NCBI GenBank assembly: GCA_029936675.1 | Contig: JAPYSB010000006.1 | Coordinates: forward strand, 1 to 64,000 | Direction of reading: 5' to 3' | Source: Dehalococcoidia bacterium | GTDB lineage: Bacteria > Chloroflexota > Dehalococcoidia > Lucifugimonadales > UBA826 | Length of the DNA stretch: 64,000 nucleotides | Part shown: positions 1 to 7,945 of the stretch, one piece after another | Layout: each line of letters starts with the position of its first letter | Numbering within the stretch: position 1 is the first letter of the stretch | Notes under the pieces: model-generated | Seen by the model: the letters and a program-made list of their open reading frames with translations, nothing else | Told to the model about the DNA's origin: nothing | Database searches by the model: none | Translations under genes and position numbers: made by a program

Positions 1-1203
1 ACATTTTCCGCGCAAAATTCCTCGACTAGTGAGCTATTACGCACTCTTTAAAGGATGGCTGCTTCTAAGCCAACCTCCTAGCTGTTTTAGCAATTTAACT
101 TCGTTTCACACTTAGCACACACTTGGGGACCTTAGCCTGCGGTCTGGGCTGTTTCCCTCTCGACAATGGAGCTTATCCCCCACTGTCTCACTGCCCGGGA
201 CCATCTTGCGGCATTCGTGGTTTGGTTAAGTTTGGTAGGCTCACGCCCCCTTACCTATCCAGTGCCCTACCTCCACAAGACTACCCGAACGCTGTACCTA
301 AATACATTTCGGGGAGAACCAGCTATCTCCGTGTTCGATTGGCATTTTACCCCTACCCTCAGCTCATCCCAGCCTTTTGTACCAGACACGGGTTCGGTCC
401 TTCACCCAGAGACTATCTGGGCTTCAACCTGGCCAAGGGTAGATCACACGGTTTCGGGTCTAATCCATACAACTTAACGCCCTATTCGGACTCGCTTTCG
501 CTATGGCTCCAGAATTCCAATTCCTTAACCGTGCTGCACAAATTAACTCGCCGGCTCATTCTTCAATAGGCACGCAGTTAGCCCGACGCATCGAGCCTTC
601 TACGGCTTGTAAGATTACGGTTTCAGGTCTATTTCACTCCCCTCTCGGGGTACTTTTCACCTTTCCTTCACAGTACTGGTTCACTATCGGTGTCCAAGAG
701 TATTTAGCCTTGGAGAGTGGTCTCCCCAGATTCCCACAAGATTTCTCGTGTCTCGCGGTACTTAACAAAATCTCAAGAGTTTCGTCACTTTCGCCTACAG
801 GACTATCACCTTCTATGGTCGTCCTTTCCAGGTGCGTTTGGCTAGTTCAGAAATTTCTTACTCTTCGCCCTCATTCGAGGTTCAGGCGGAGAAATGTTGC
901 AACACCACACGGACATAGGACCTCACTCCACTAAGCCCGTCTGGTTTAGGCTATTCCCCTTTCGTTCGCCACTACTAGGGGAATCTCGGTTGATTTATAC
1001 TCCTCGCGTTAATTAGATGTTTCAGTTCACGCGGTTCCCTTTCCTTACGGAATGTCCTGGTATGACCCAGGACGGGTTTCCCCATTCGGGTATCCCCGGT
1101 TAAGCTTGTTAGACAGCTGACCGAGGCTTTTCGCAGTCTTACCACGCCCTTCTTCGGCTCTTGGACCCAAGGCATCCACCGTAATCCCTTAATAACTTGA
1201 CCC
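1..1203 (-). rRNA. 23S ribosomal RNA, 5' portion (partial)
   Basis: The reverse complement begins near 1203 with a GTCAAGTTATTAAGGG-type start followed by the GGTGGATGCCTTGG motif typical of the 5' end of bacterial 23S rRNA. It then runs through recognisable domain I-II sequence to the window edge. Only about 1.2 kb of the usual 2.9 kb is present, so the 3' part and any 5S gene lie outside. No 16S gene or spacer tRNA lies upstream: the first protein gene, on the opposite strand, starts 350 bases away. The gene therefore appears unlinked from 16S, as is known for Dehalococcoides-type Chloroflexota. Open frames inside this region are not genes. Confidence 0.97.
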
Positions 1204-1242
1204 ACATTAAGGCAATTCTATTGTTATTGTTTGCCTGTTCCT

Positions 1243-1274
1243 GGCTTTTGGTGCATAAATAAAAACCAAAAGCC
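1243..1274 (-). other. leader hairpin upstream of 23S rRNA
   Basis: A perfect 10-bp inverted repeat (GGCTTTTGGT / ACCAAAAGCC) with a 12-nt AT-rich loop lies about 40 bases upstream of the 23S 5' end and downstream of the predicted promoter. No U-run follows on either strand, so it is not a standard terminator. It is more likely a leader structure for processing or antitermination, which is inference. Confidence 0.5.
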
Positions 1275-1301
1275 GTGACCTCATTTCTGAGATCGGGACT
1301 C

Positions 1302-1329
1302 GTTATATTCGACAGAATTCAGTTGTTAA
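1302..1329 (-). promoter_or_regulatory. predicted promoter of the 23S rRNA gene
   Basis: On the minus strand a -35 TTAACA (1329-1324) and a -10 TATAAC (1307-1302) are separated by 16 bases. Each differs from the sigma-70 consensus at one position. Transcription would begin near 1295, about 90 bases before the 23S sequence. The promoter starts just after an intrinsic terminator (1335-1361), which supports independent transcription of the 23S unit. Confidence 0.6.
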
Positions 1330-1334
1330 GGTGC

Positions 1335-1361
1335 AAAAAAAAAGCCGGGGAGAATCCCCCG
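1335..1361 (-). terminator. intrinsic terminator (minus strand)
   Basis: On the minus strand a CGGGG/CCCCG stem with a six-base loop is followed by GC and nine T residues (1343-1335). It ends whatever is transcribed leftward from about 1460 before the 23S promoter begins. Confidence 0.65.
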
Positions 1362-1462
1362 ACCGAAGTCAGGATTCTATAGGTCTTTATGTTTAAATCT
1401 CTGTAGTCATCCTATTCAAAACCTCTAAGCATAAAGTCTATACCTGACTAAGTGGCTAGTCA
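1335..1462 (-). ncRNA. candidate small structured RNA upstream of 23S
   Basis: Nested complementary segments fold this stretch: AGTCAGG/CCTGACT (1367-1373 with 1443-1449), TATA/TATA, and CTTTATG/CATAAAG (1385-1391 with 1430-1436), enclosing a 38-nt apical region. On the minus strand the fold is followed directly by a GC-rich hairpin and nine U residues. That is the layout of a stand-alone small RNA with its own terminator. A TATATT box at 1469-1474 (minus) could be its -10 element, but no good -35 is visible. I do not recognise it as tmRNA, RNase P or SRP RNA; a 6S-like RNA cannot be excluded. The 5' end is uncertain. Confidence 0.35.
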
Positions 1463-1536
1463 ACATGGAATATAGGCTAATTTTTAACTCAAATCTAAAA
1501 AGAATTTTTTAATCTATCAACACTCGTATCCTGCAG

Positions 1537-1542
1537 TATAAT
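1537..1542 (+). promoter_or_regulatory. consensus -10 box giving a near-leaderless mRNA
   Basis: A perfect TATAAT ends 10 bases before the ATG at 1553. Transcription starting 6-8 bases after it would leave at most about four untranslated bases, and no Shine-Dalgarno sequence is present. No strong -35 is visible. Confidence 0.5.
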
Positions 1543-1552
1543 CTGCTTCGTA

Positions 1553-2068
1553 ATGAAAATAGAAAAACAGCACATCACAATAAACCTTCTTGATTCTGAA
1601 AAGATAATTCATGAAGGGGACACGTTTATATTGACCAACCATCGATTGATGGTTTCTGGCAAGCCAGGGCGAGCTTCCAGTGTGTGGGAAGAAGCTCAGT
1701 TGGAAGAATGCTTGGACCCAAATTTGAAAAATGCAGGGAAAACCACTAGGAAATGGTTGGGCTACAGATTGCTAGGTGTAGGATTTGCCCTGATAGGCCT
1801 TCAAATGATTCCCTATCTCTTTTTTGGAGCCAATATATTAGGCAAATTACCCAACTTAATAGAATCACTTTATTTTTTAGCTTCTATGCTTACAGCAACA
1901 GCAGGGATATATTTAACTTTAGGGAGCTATTTGAATAGGCCCCCGCATACATCAATCTTGTTTGGAGTCCCAGGTTCCAAGGACCTTTTGGCAATTTTCC
2001 CTGGCTGGGATAGCGAAGATGCCGATGAGCTTGTATCTAAGTATAGAAGAGCTAAAAGGAATGTGTAA
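1553..2068 (+). CDS. membrane protein with N-terminal PH-like segment, unknown function
   Basis: The 171-residue protein is not recognised as a named family. The first ~60 residues contain a TFILTNHRLMV-like strand, similar in style to bacterial PH (bPH) domains that sit next to membrane helices. Two hydrophobic segments follow at about 71-91 and 103-125. The tail of about 45 residues is polar and ends in a basic cluster, so both ends are probably cytoplasmic. The start lies 10 bases after a consensus -10 box with no ribosome binding site, suggesting leaderless translation. It stands alone, divergent from the 23S gene and 53 bases upstream of a flavin monooxygenase gene. Confidence 0.7.
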   Translation: MKIEKQHITINLLDSEKIIHEGDTFILTNHRLMVSGKPGRASSVWEEAQLEECLDPNLKNAGKTTRKWLGYRLLGVGFALIGLQMIPYLFFGANILGKLPNLIESLYFLASMLTATAGIYLTLGSYLNRPPHTSILFGVPGSKDLLAIFPGWDSEDADELVSKYRRAKRNV

Positions 2069-2121
2069 GCTGACCTTTCACTTACAAGAGACGTTTAGGT
2101 ACAAAATTTAGGAGGCTAAGC

Positions 2122-3303
2122 ATGATAGAAAGCATTGGAACACTGTACGCAGGCCATATTGACCTTGAATCAGTAGGGTTTGATTCGATTCCTGCCAACG
2201 ACCGGATTTATACAGAACAGGAACTGAACACCGTTTATTCCAAAGCTGAATCAATAGCCCAGGTGATGGACTCCAATGGATATGATATTTTGTGGATGGC
2301 AGAACATCACTTTCAAAGAGAGGGCTATGAATGCATTCCTAATGTGTTAATGCTAGCTATCCATTTAGCTCATTTAACTAAGAACATAAGGATCGGATGT
2401 GGTTTCAATGTGTCACCAATGTGGCATCCATTAAGAATGGCGGAAGATTATGCAACGGCTGAAATACTAACCAATCAGCGGGTCGTTTTTGGGGTGGGCA
2501 GAGGTTATCACACGAGAGAAGTTGAATCTTTCGGGAATCCAATGGTGGACGGAGATGCGAACCGAGAGTTATTTGAGGAACAGGTAGATGTCATCTTTAA
2601 GGCATTTCATTCAGAATCCTTTTCCCATGTGGGCAAAAATTATGTGATCCCTCCTGAGGTTCCATACCGAGGATACGACCTAAAGGAAATAACACTGGTG
2701 CCTAGGCCACTGCAACGTCCCGTAGAGTGCTGGCAACCCATAGTCAGCGCCAGCGAAAGGGGGTTATCTTTTATGGCCAAACATGGCATCAAAGGAGTCA
2801 TTGGGGGAGGTGCTGCTCCTGGGGGAGCTAGCGAGAATGTTATCAAAGACTGGCAGAGAATACAGTCACAATATGGGATCGAAACAGATCTCGGCGGAAA
2901 TTTATGTATAGGCTTTTCGTTCCACATAGCAGATAGCGAAAAACAAGCAATTGAGGAAGCCAGGCCGTTTTATGAAGAAAACATGAAAATGTTTGCTCCT
3001 TTAGGAATGGTAAAAGGCCTTACTGATGATCAGATAGGCCAATTGTCCAGAGGATCGCATTTTGCTAAAAATGCAAATTTACCCACTCTTGAACAAGCAG
3101 TAGAATCAGGGAGCTGGTTGGTGGGGACCCCGGAATCGATCACGGAAAAATTATTAGAAATACAAGACAGATACCTAGGTCTCAAGGCTATTAATGTTGG
3201 GCAAGTAATAGGAACGCCAGAAAAAGTAATACTTGAGCAACTGGATCGATTCGGTAAGGAAATCATGCCTAAGATAAAAAAACAACAATTTTCAAAGGCC
3301 TGA
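2122..3303 (+). CDS. LLM-class (luciferase-like) flavin-dependent monooxygenase
   Basis: The 393-residue protein has the look of the bacterial luciferase-like TIM-barrel family. It has an early MAEHHF segment (EHHF is a family hallmark), an FGVGRGY loop near residue 130 and a C-terminal LVGTPESITEKL stretch. Such enzymes use FMNH2 or F420H2 to oxygenate or oxidise organic substrates; the substrate cannot be told. An AGGAGG ribosome binding site precedes the ATG by 6 bases. A PIG-L deacetylase gene follows 36 bases later and may be cotranscribed. Family assignment is firm, function general. Confidence 0.88.
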   Translation: MIESIGTLYAGHIDLESVGFDSIPANDRIYTEQELNTVYSKAESIAQVMDSNGYDILWMAEHHFQREGYECIPNVLMLAIHLAHLTKNIRIGCGFNVSPMWHPLRMAEDYATAEILTNQRVVFGVGRGYHTREVESFGNPMVDGDANRELFEEQVDVIFKAFHSESFSHVGKNYVIPPEVPYRGYDLKEITLVPRPLQRPVECWQPIVSASERGLSFMAKHGIKGVIGGGAAPGGASENVIKDWQRIQSQYGIETDLGGNLCIGFSFHIADSEKQAIEEARPFYEENMKMFAPLGMVKGLTDDQIGQLSRGSHFAKNANLPTLEQAVESGSWLVGTPESITEKLLEIQDRYLGLKAINVGQVIGTPEKVILEQLDRFGKEIMPKIKKQQFSKA

Positions 3304-3339
3304 TACCTCGTAGAGCTAAAAGGATTTAAAAATAAATTC

Positions 3340-4038
3340 ATGAAAAATATGAAAGACAAAAGAGTTTTAGTTATTACTCCTCATCCAGATGATGCTGAGA
3401 GTGGGGCGGGTGGAACCATAGCGAAATGGTCCCATCTCGGTGCAAATATTGTTTTGGTAGTTTGTACTAATGGAAATAAAGGCACCAGTGATCGATCGAT
3501 GTCCTCCGAAGAATTAGCTCAAACCCGAAGAAAAGAACAATTGGAATCTGCCGCACTGTTAGGCCTCACAAACGTTGTTTTTCTTAACCACTCTGATCAA
3601 GGTCTGCAGAATGGAGACCCATTCAGGAAAGAACTTGTGCGAGAAATACGGACACATCGCCCAGATATAGTTGTAACCATAGATCCGGAAAGAAAATGGA
3701 TAAGACATCAAGATCATTTTGTGACTGGTAGAGTAACCCTTGATGCTGTTTTCCCCTATGCACGTGACTATTTAGCGTACCCTGATTTGATAGCAGAAGG
3801 ACTGGAACCTCACAAAACCTTGGAAGTATATCTCTGGGGTACAGATGACCCCGACACTTTTATAGATATTGATGAGCATTTTGAAGATAAAATAAACGCC
3901 CTCTATTGCCATGCAAGTCAAATGTCTACTTCCAAAGATGATGGACGAGTGAGAGTAAGAAATAGATTCTCGGTATATGGACCAAAAGTTAATGCAGAAA
4001 TTGCTGAGGCTTTTAAACGGTTGGAATTAAGGTCTTAA
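3340..4038 (+). CDS. PIG-L family (LmbE-like) deacetylase
   Basis: The 232-residue protein starts with a Rossmann-like strand and the zinc-binding PHPDDAE motif (residues ~14-20). A RHQDHF segment further on supplies the usual third metal-binding histidine region. PIG-L/LmbE enzymes are zinc-dependent N-deacetylases of N-acetylglucosamine conjugates, such as mycothiol or bacillithiol precursors, or of other amide substrates. The substrate here is unknown. An internal Met three codons later is an alternative start. It is convergent with coaE, with only 7 bases between the stop codons. Confidence 0.87.
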   Translation: MKNMKDKRVLVITPHPDDAESGAGGTIAKWSHLGANIVLVVCTNGNKGTSDRSMSSEELAQTRRKEQLESAALLGLTNVVFLNHSDQGLQNGDPFRKELVREIRTHRPDIVVTIDPERKWIRHQDHFVTGRVTLDAVFPYARDYLAYPDLIAEGLEPHKTLEVYLWGTDDPDTFIDIDEHFEDKINALYCHASQMSTSKDDGRVRVRNRFSVYGPKVNAEIAEAFKRLELRS

Positions 4039-4045
4039 TTAATCT

Positions 4046-4708
4046 TCAAGGAGAGTGTTTTTCCCACCAATTTATGTATTTTGAAAGTGGGAGTGAACCT
4101 TTTGAATACTTGTCGATTAATTCATCATATTGCTTTGTTACGGACTCTTTTAATTCTTCTAAAGATCCGTTATTCATTGTTACAATATCTGAAGCCGGCG
4201 CTCGGTCTTGCCATCTTTTTTGACTAGAAAGCCTCTGTGTAGCTTCCTCTTCACTAAAATCGTTTCTAGCTTTAAGTCTTTTTATCGCCACGCTGTCATT
4301 TACAGCGAATAACCAGGTTAGGTCGCTATATATCCCATACCCGGCCTCTATGAAATTGACAGCCTCCATGAGGCCGACCTCAAGGAAACTAAGGGTCTTT
4401 TTCCACTCCTTCATCACCCCACTCACTTCAGCTTTAATATCACCAATTGCGATGGTGAGCTCAGACATTTTTTCAGGGTTTCCAAACACTTTGGAACCAA
4501 GTTGTTTTCTGTCGATAAATCCATCAGAACCTACCACTTCATTCCCGAAAGATTTCACGATGCGGTGAAAAGCCGGTTTACCGGGATCGTACATTCTGTG
4601 AACCAATTTATCGGCGTCGCAATGTGTTCCCCCGAGATTCTCCAAAATCTGGCAGGCTGTGCTCTTACCTGAAGCTATTGCTCCTGTAATTCCTATAACT
4701 AACGGCAT
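4046..4708 (-). CDS. coaE: dephospho-CoA kinase
   Basis: CoaE phosphorylates the ribose 3'-OH of dephospho-CoA, the last step of coenzyme A synthesis. The 220-residue protein begins with a Walker A motif GAIASGKST (residues ~9-17). The DADKLVH and DGFIDRKQLGSKVF segments typical of the family follow, and the late region has the RL..Q and NNGSLEEL signatures. The usual LE.I.HP stretch is degenerate (AIGDI), so the protein is somewhat divergent. Its ATG directly follows the stop codon of the upstream epimerase gene, indicating translational coupling in a minus-strand operon with the molybdenum hydroxylase subunit gene. Confidence 0.82.
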   Translation of the reverse strand: MPLVIGITGAIASGKSTACQILENLGGTHCDADKLVHRMYDPGKPAFHRIVKSFGNEVVGSDGFIDRKQLGSKVFGNPEKMSELTIAIGDIKAEVSGVMKEWKKTLSFLEVGLMEAVNFIEAGYGIYSDLTWLFAVNDSVAIKRLKARNDFSEEEATQRLSSQKRWQDRAPASDIVTMNNGSLEELKESVTKQYDELIDKYSKGSLPLSKYINWWEKHSP

Positions 4709-5461
4709 CTATAAATCCTCTGCTGAGCTCACAGGTTCGTACCCTAACACCTTTCTTGGGTGCTCTAGGTCTCGGTATGACCACCTATTGTTCGATGTGG
4801 CTAAAAAAACATCGTATTTAAGTTCACTAGGTGCATCTATAGATAATTGCAGTATTTGACATACATCTTCATGGCTTAGATATATGGATTTCTGACGGGC
4901 ATCGGAAGGAATATTGTCCTTTGTAACTGAACCTATCCGAACGCACAGCATAGACATATCGTAAGTATCTGAAAAGTGTCGTGCTAAAGCCTCTCCCCAG
5001 ACTTTTGTGGCCCCGTAAACTCCCCCTGGTCGTATGTCTTGATGGGTGATAAGCGGAATAGGTCCTTTAACATTTTGGTAGTTGCCCTGAGCGATATCTC
5101 CATACGGGTAAATGTTCTCAACCCCCCTTACAGTGCTGCCGCTGCTGGCGTAAACAACCCTTTTTACTCCTGCTGATCTAGCAGCCTCAAAAACATTATA
5201 TGTGCCGATTATGTTGGTTGGAAGTTGTTCTTCAAAACTGTCTGAGCCGAGATATGCGGCTAAATGTACCACCACATCAATGTTTTCGAACGCAGGTCTA
5301 ATTTGCTCTAATTTTGCGATGTCCGCTGAATGGGTGGATACTCCTTTCACAAGACTTCGATTTAGGGCCGACAGTTGATATTCGCCAATAGAAATCAAAT
5401 GGTCTTTCAGAAGACCTCCAATCAACCCACTCATCCCAGTGATTAAAATTTTTTTTACCAA
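4709..5461 (-). CDS. NAD-dependent epimerase/dehydratase (extended SDR)
   Basis: The 250-residue protein starts with a Rossmann nucleotide-binding motif, ITGMSGLIGG (near residues 7-16). It has the short-chain dehydrogenase YGATK pair (catalytic Tyr and Lys three residues apart) at about residue 170, and a YASSGSTV active-site strand near 105. Substrate is unknown: sugar nucleotide epimerase-like or uronate dehydrogenase-like are possible. It lies between the xanthine dehydrogenase-type gene (1-base gap) and coaE (adjacent), all on the minus strand and probably one transcript. Confidence 0.85.
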   Translation of the reverse strand: MVKKILITGMSGLIGGLLKDHLISIGEYQLSALNRSLVKGVSTHSADIAKLEQIRPAFENIDVVVHLAAYLGSDSFEEQLPTNIIGTYNVFEAARSAGVKRVVYASSGSTVRGVENIYPYGDIAQGNYQNVKGPIPLITHQDIRPGGVYGATKVWGEALARHFSDTYDMSMLCVRIGSVTKDNIPSDARQKSIYLSHEDVCQILQLSIDAPSELKYDVFLATSNNRWSYRDLEHPRKVLGYEPVSSAEDL

Positions 5462-5462
5462 A

Positions 5463-7697
5463 TTATTCTCCGTTTATAGCTTTCCTTATGGCGGCTGGAT
5501 TCATAGGTAATTCAGTCATTCTTATGCCGATGGCATCGTATATCGCGTTGGCTATTGCCGCCAGTGGAGGCACTATTGCAACCTCCCCAACCCCACGGAC
5601 ACCGTATGGATGCAACGGATTTGGAACCTCTACGATCAGTGCTTCAATCATAGGCAAATCCAAAGAAGTGGGCATTCTGTAGTCGAGCAGGCTAGCGTTG
5701 GCCATCTCACCCGAAGCATTTATGAAATACTCCTCGTTTAAGGCCCATCCAATTCCTTGCACAGCACCCCCTTGTATTTGACCTTCTACATAACTGGGGT
5801 GTACAGCTTTTCCGGCATCCTGCGCAGCCGTGTATCTGAGAATAGTCACCTTTCCTGTTTCTATATCAACCTCAAGATCAACCACGTGTGTGGCGAATGC
5901 GCTACCCGGACCTCTTGGGTCAAGGTTAGCTCTACCTACTACCGGCCCTCCAGTTTCTGGAAGATGGCTTGCCAATTCTCTGAAAGACATTTTTAACTCG
6001 GTGTCAGAAGAATGTGTGAAAACACCGTTTTCAAGTTTTATATCATCCAGGGAGGTTTCCCATACTTCCGCGGCTCTTTCTAGCATTTGTCTTTTGACAT
6101 CCTGGGCAGCCTCATAGCTGGCCCAGCCAGTTTTAAATGCTCCTCCACTACCTCCTGTCATAGAGGTATATCCAATAGTTTCGGTATCTCCCACCTGTGG
6201 ATTTACGTCATCAACATGTATTCCCAGCACTTCTGCGACATGCTGGGCCGCGACTGGTCTTAAGCCTCCGATGTCCATAGAACCTATCGTGAGGTTCACT
6301 GTGCCATCAAAATTTACATTAGCCACCGCACAGGCTGCGCCACTTCCATTGATCCAAAATCCGGAAGCTACCCCCCGTCCTGACTTTTTGCTGCTTTTTG
6401 GCGATTGATAATGGGCGTGTTCTTTGGTGGTTTGAAAAGTTTCTATACACCCAATTAAAGGGTTATTTATTCCAGAAACTCTAGGTGTACCTTGTTTGGC
6501 ACCGTTCATTATTCTTAGGTCTAATGGGTCTATACCAGTTTTTTCTGCCAGTTCATCGATTAAAGTCTCAGCGGCAAATGCGCCTATAGGTGCGCCAGGG
6601 GCTCGGTATGCAGTGGTCTTTGGCTTATTGTTAACAATGTCGTAGCCATCTATTCTGACATTTTCAATTGCGTATGGAGTGAATATACAATTTGAAGCTG
6701 CCCCCACAGGGGATCCTGGATAAGCACCGGCTTCAAATTTTAAATCTGCTTGAGCCGAGGTAATTTTCCCATCTTTAGTGGCTCCAATCTTTACCTTCAT
6801 GTACGAGCCGGAAGTTGGGCCTGTAGCTTCTAAAACTTCTGAACGTGACATCGTGATTTTCACTGGATATCCGGTGAGTTTAGATAATAAGGCCACCATC
6901 GGCTCTAAATATATCGTGGTTTTGCCTCCGAACCCTCCTCCAATTTCCATTGGGATCACTTTGATTGCAGAGACAGGCACCCCTAGGACCAAAGATGTTC
7001 TATCTCTAATTTGGAAATGTCCTTGAGAGCTACCCCAGATAGTTATTTTATTGTTTGCAGTCCACCACCCTGTTGCTGAATGAGGTTCTATATAGCCTTG
7101 GTGCACAGTTGACGTTCTGAATTCCCTCTCAACGACTAGGTCAGCTTGATTGAAACCCTTATCTACATCTCCAATTTCTAAAACATCATGACTGGCAATG
7201 TTGTTTTTGTATTGATCGTGTAATAAAGGAGCACCATTTGATAAGGCTTCTTCCACTGTAGAAACATGGGATAATTTTTCATATTCTACTTTGATGAGGG
7301 CAAGGGCTTCTTCTGCAGTGTGGGCGCTGTTTGCAGCCACAGCAGCCACAGCGTGACCCTTATATAAAACCTTGTCTGAGGCTAATATGTTGCTGGTTTG
7401 CTGTTTTAGGTTGATTGCAGGCCCGGGAATCTTTGAAACGGCCTTGTCTTCTTGCGTTGGGAAGTCATGATTTGTGATTACAGCATGGACACCTGCCAGC
7501 TTTTCTGCTTTTGAGGTGTCTATTGACAGAATCCTGGCGTGAGCATGAGGGCTTCGTAGTATTTTTCCATGGATAAGTCCAGGCAGATCGATGTCGGCCC
7601 CATAAAGAGCTTTTCCTGTTACTTTGTCAAAGCCGTCGTGCCTAACCGGGCGGCTGCCAACGGAGGTAAATTTTTGATTTGTGTGTGCGGTTGTCAT
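5463..7697 (-). CDS. xanthine dehydrogenase-family molybdopterin-binding subunit
   Basis: The 744-residue protein is the large Mo-cofactor subunit of the xanthine/aldehyde oxidase family, which hydroxylates aldehydes, purines or N-heterocycles using water. It shows an N-terminal aldehyde-oxidase a/b hammerhead region, GGGFGGK (253-259), AYRAPG (363-368) and the C-terminal GVGE with the catalytic glutamate at 705. The loop at 363-368 lacks the AYXCSFR signature of form I CO dehydrogenase, so CO oxidation is unlikely. The partner [2Fe-2S] and FAD subunits are absent from the neighbourhood, so they must be encoded elsewhere or the enzyme uses another electron carrier. Confidence 0.92.
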   Translation of the reverse strand: MTTAHTNQKFTSVGSRPVRHDGFDKVTGKALYGADIDLPGLIHGKILRSPHAHARILSIDTSKAEKLAGVHAVITNHDFPTQEDKAVSKIPGPAINLKQQTSNILASDKVLYKGHAVAAVAANSAHTAEEALALIKVEYEKLSHVSTVEEALSNGAPLLHDQYKNNIASHDVLEIGDVDKGFNQADLVVEREFRTSTVHQGYIEPHSATGWWTANNKITIWGSSQGHFQIRDRTSLVLGVPVSAIKVIPMEIGGGFGGKTTIYLEPMVALLSKLTGYPVKITMSRSEVLEATGPTSGSYMKVKIGATKDGKITSAQADLKFEAGAYPGSPVGAASNCIFTPYAIENVRIDGYDIVNNKPKTTAYRAPGAPIGAFAAETLIDELAEKTGIDPLDLRIMNGAKQGTPRVSGINNPLIGCIETFQTTKEHAHYQSPKSSKKSGRGVASGFWINGSGAACAVANVNFDGTVNLTIGSMDIGGLRPVAAQHVAEVLGIHVDDVNPQVGDTETIGYTSMTGGSGGAFKTGWASYEAAQDVKRQMLERAAEVWETSLDDIKLENGVFTHSSDTELKMSFRELASHLPETGGPVVGRANLDPRGPGSAFATHVVDLEVDIETGKVTILRYTAAQDAGKAVHPSYVEGQIQGGAVQGIGWALNEEYFINASGEMANASLLDYRMPTSLDLPMIEALIVEVPNPLHPYGVRGVGEVAIVPPLAAIANAIYDAIGIRMTELPMNPAAIRKAINGE

Positions 7698-7847
7698 TTG
7701 TTTACGTCCTCACTAATCTAAAAGTGTTTAAATGATGTTCAAATTGGTTATCGCATTAAATTCATGAACAGTCTTTTGAATGATGTGCCTTTCGACTGGA
7801 TTGTAGCATAAGGTATACTAAATTTTCGTACCTAGACTGTACCTATA

Positions 7848-7856
7848 TGCTATAAT
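7848..7856 (+). promoter_or_regulatory. extended -10 promoter of the arginine operon
   Basis: TG-C-TATAAT (TG at 7848-7849, TATAAT at 7851-7856) is a consensus extended -10 element. No good -35 is seen at 16-18 bases, which is acceptable for extended -10 promoters. Transcription would start near 7863, just before the hairpin at 7870-7892. Confidence 0.55.
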
Positions 7857-7869
7857 TTTGTGGCTTTTG

Positions 7870-7896
7870 AATGGCGGACATATTCCGCCATTTTTT
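7870..7896 (+). promoter_or_regulatory. terminator-like hairpin in the argJ leader
   Basis: AATGGCGGA and TCCGCCATT form a perfect 9-bp stem with a 5-base loop, followed by T residues (7891-7896). It lies a few bases after the predicted transcription start and upstream of the argJ start codon. It could be an attenuator, a 5'-protecting stem or, as DNA, a dyad operator. No gene upstream on this strand needs a terminator here. Confidence 0.55.
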
Positions 7897-7945
7897 GTCT
7901 GCTTTTCTAGCCGGTAGGTTGTTGATGGAAAAAGGAGATCTCAGC

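Noticed and set aside
123-1205. Several open reading frames of 76-148 codons on both strands
   Set aside because: They overlie the 23S rRNA gene and have no protein-like features.
5463-7697. Form I carbon monoxide dehydrogenase large subunit (CoxL)
   Set aside because: The active-site loop reads AYRAPG rather than AYXCSFR, and CoxM/CoxS genes are missing.
7871-7945. Upstream ATG extension of argJ
   Set aside because: The ATG lies inside a hairpin with a T-run and lacks a ribosome binding site; the TTG at 7946 has AAAGGAG and gives normal family length.
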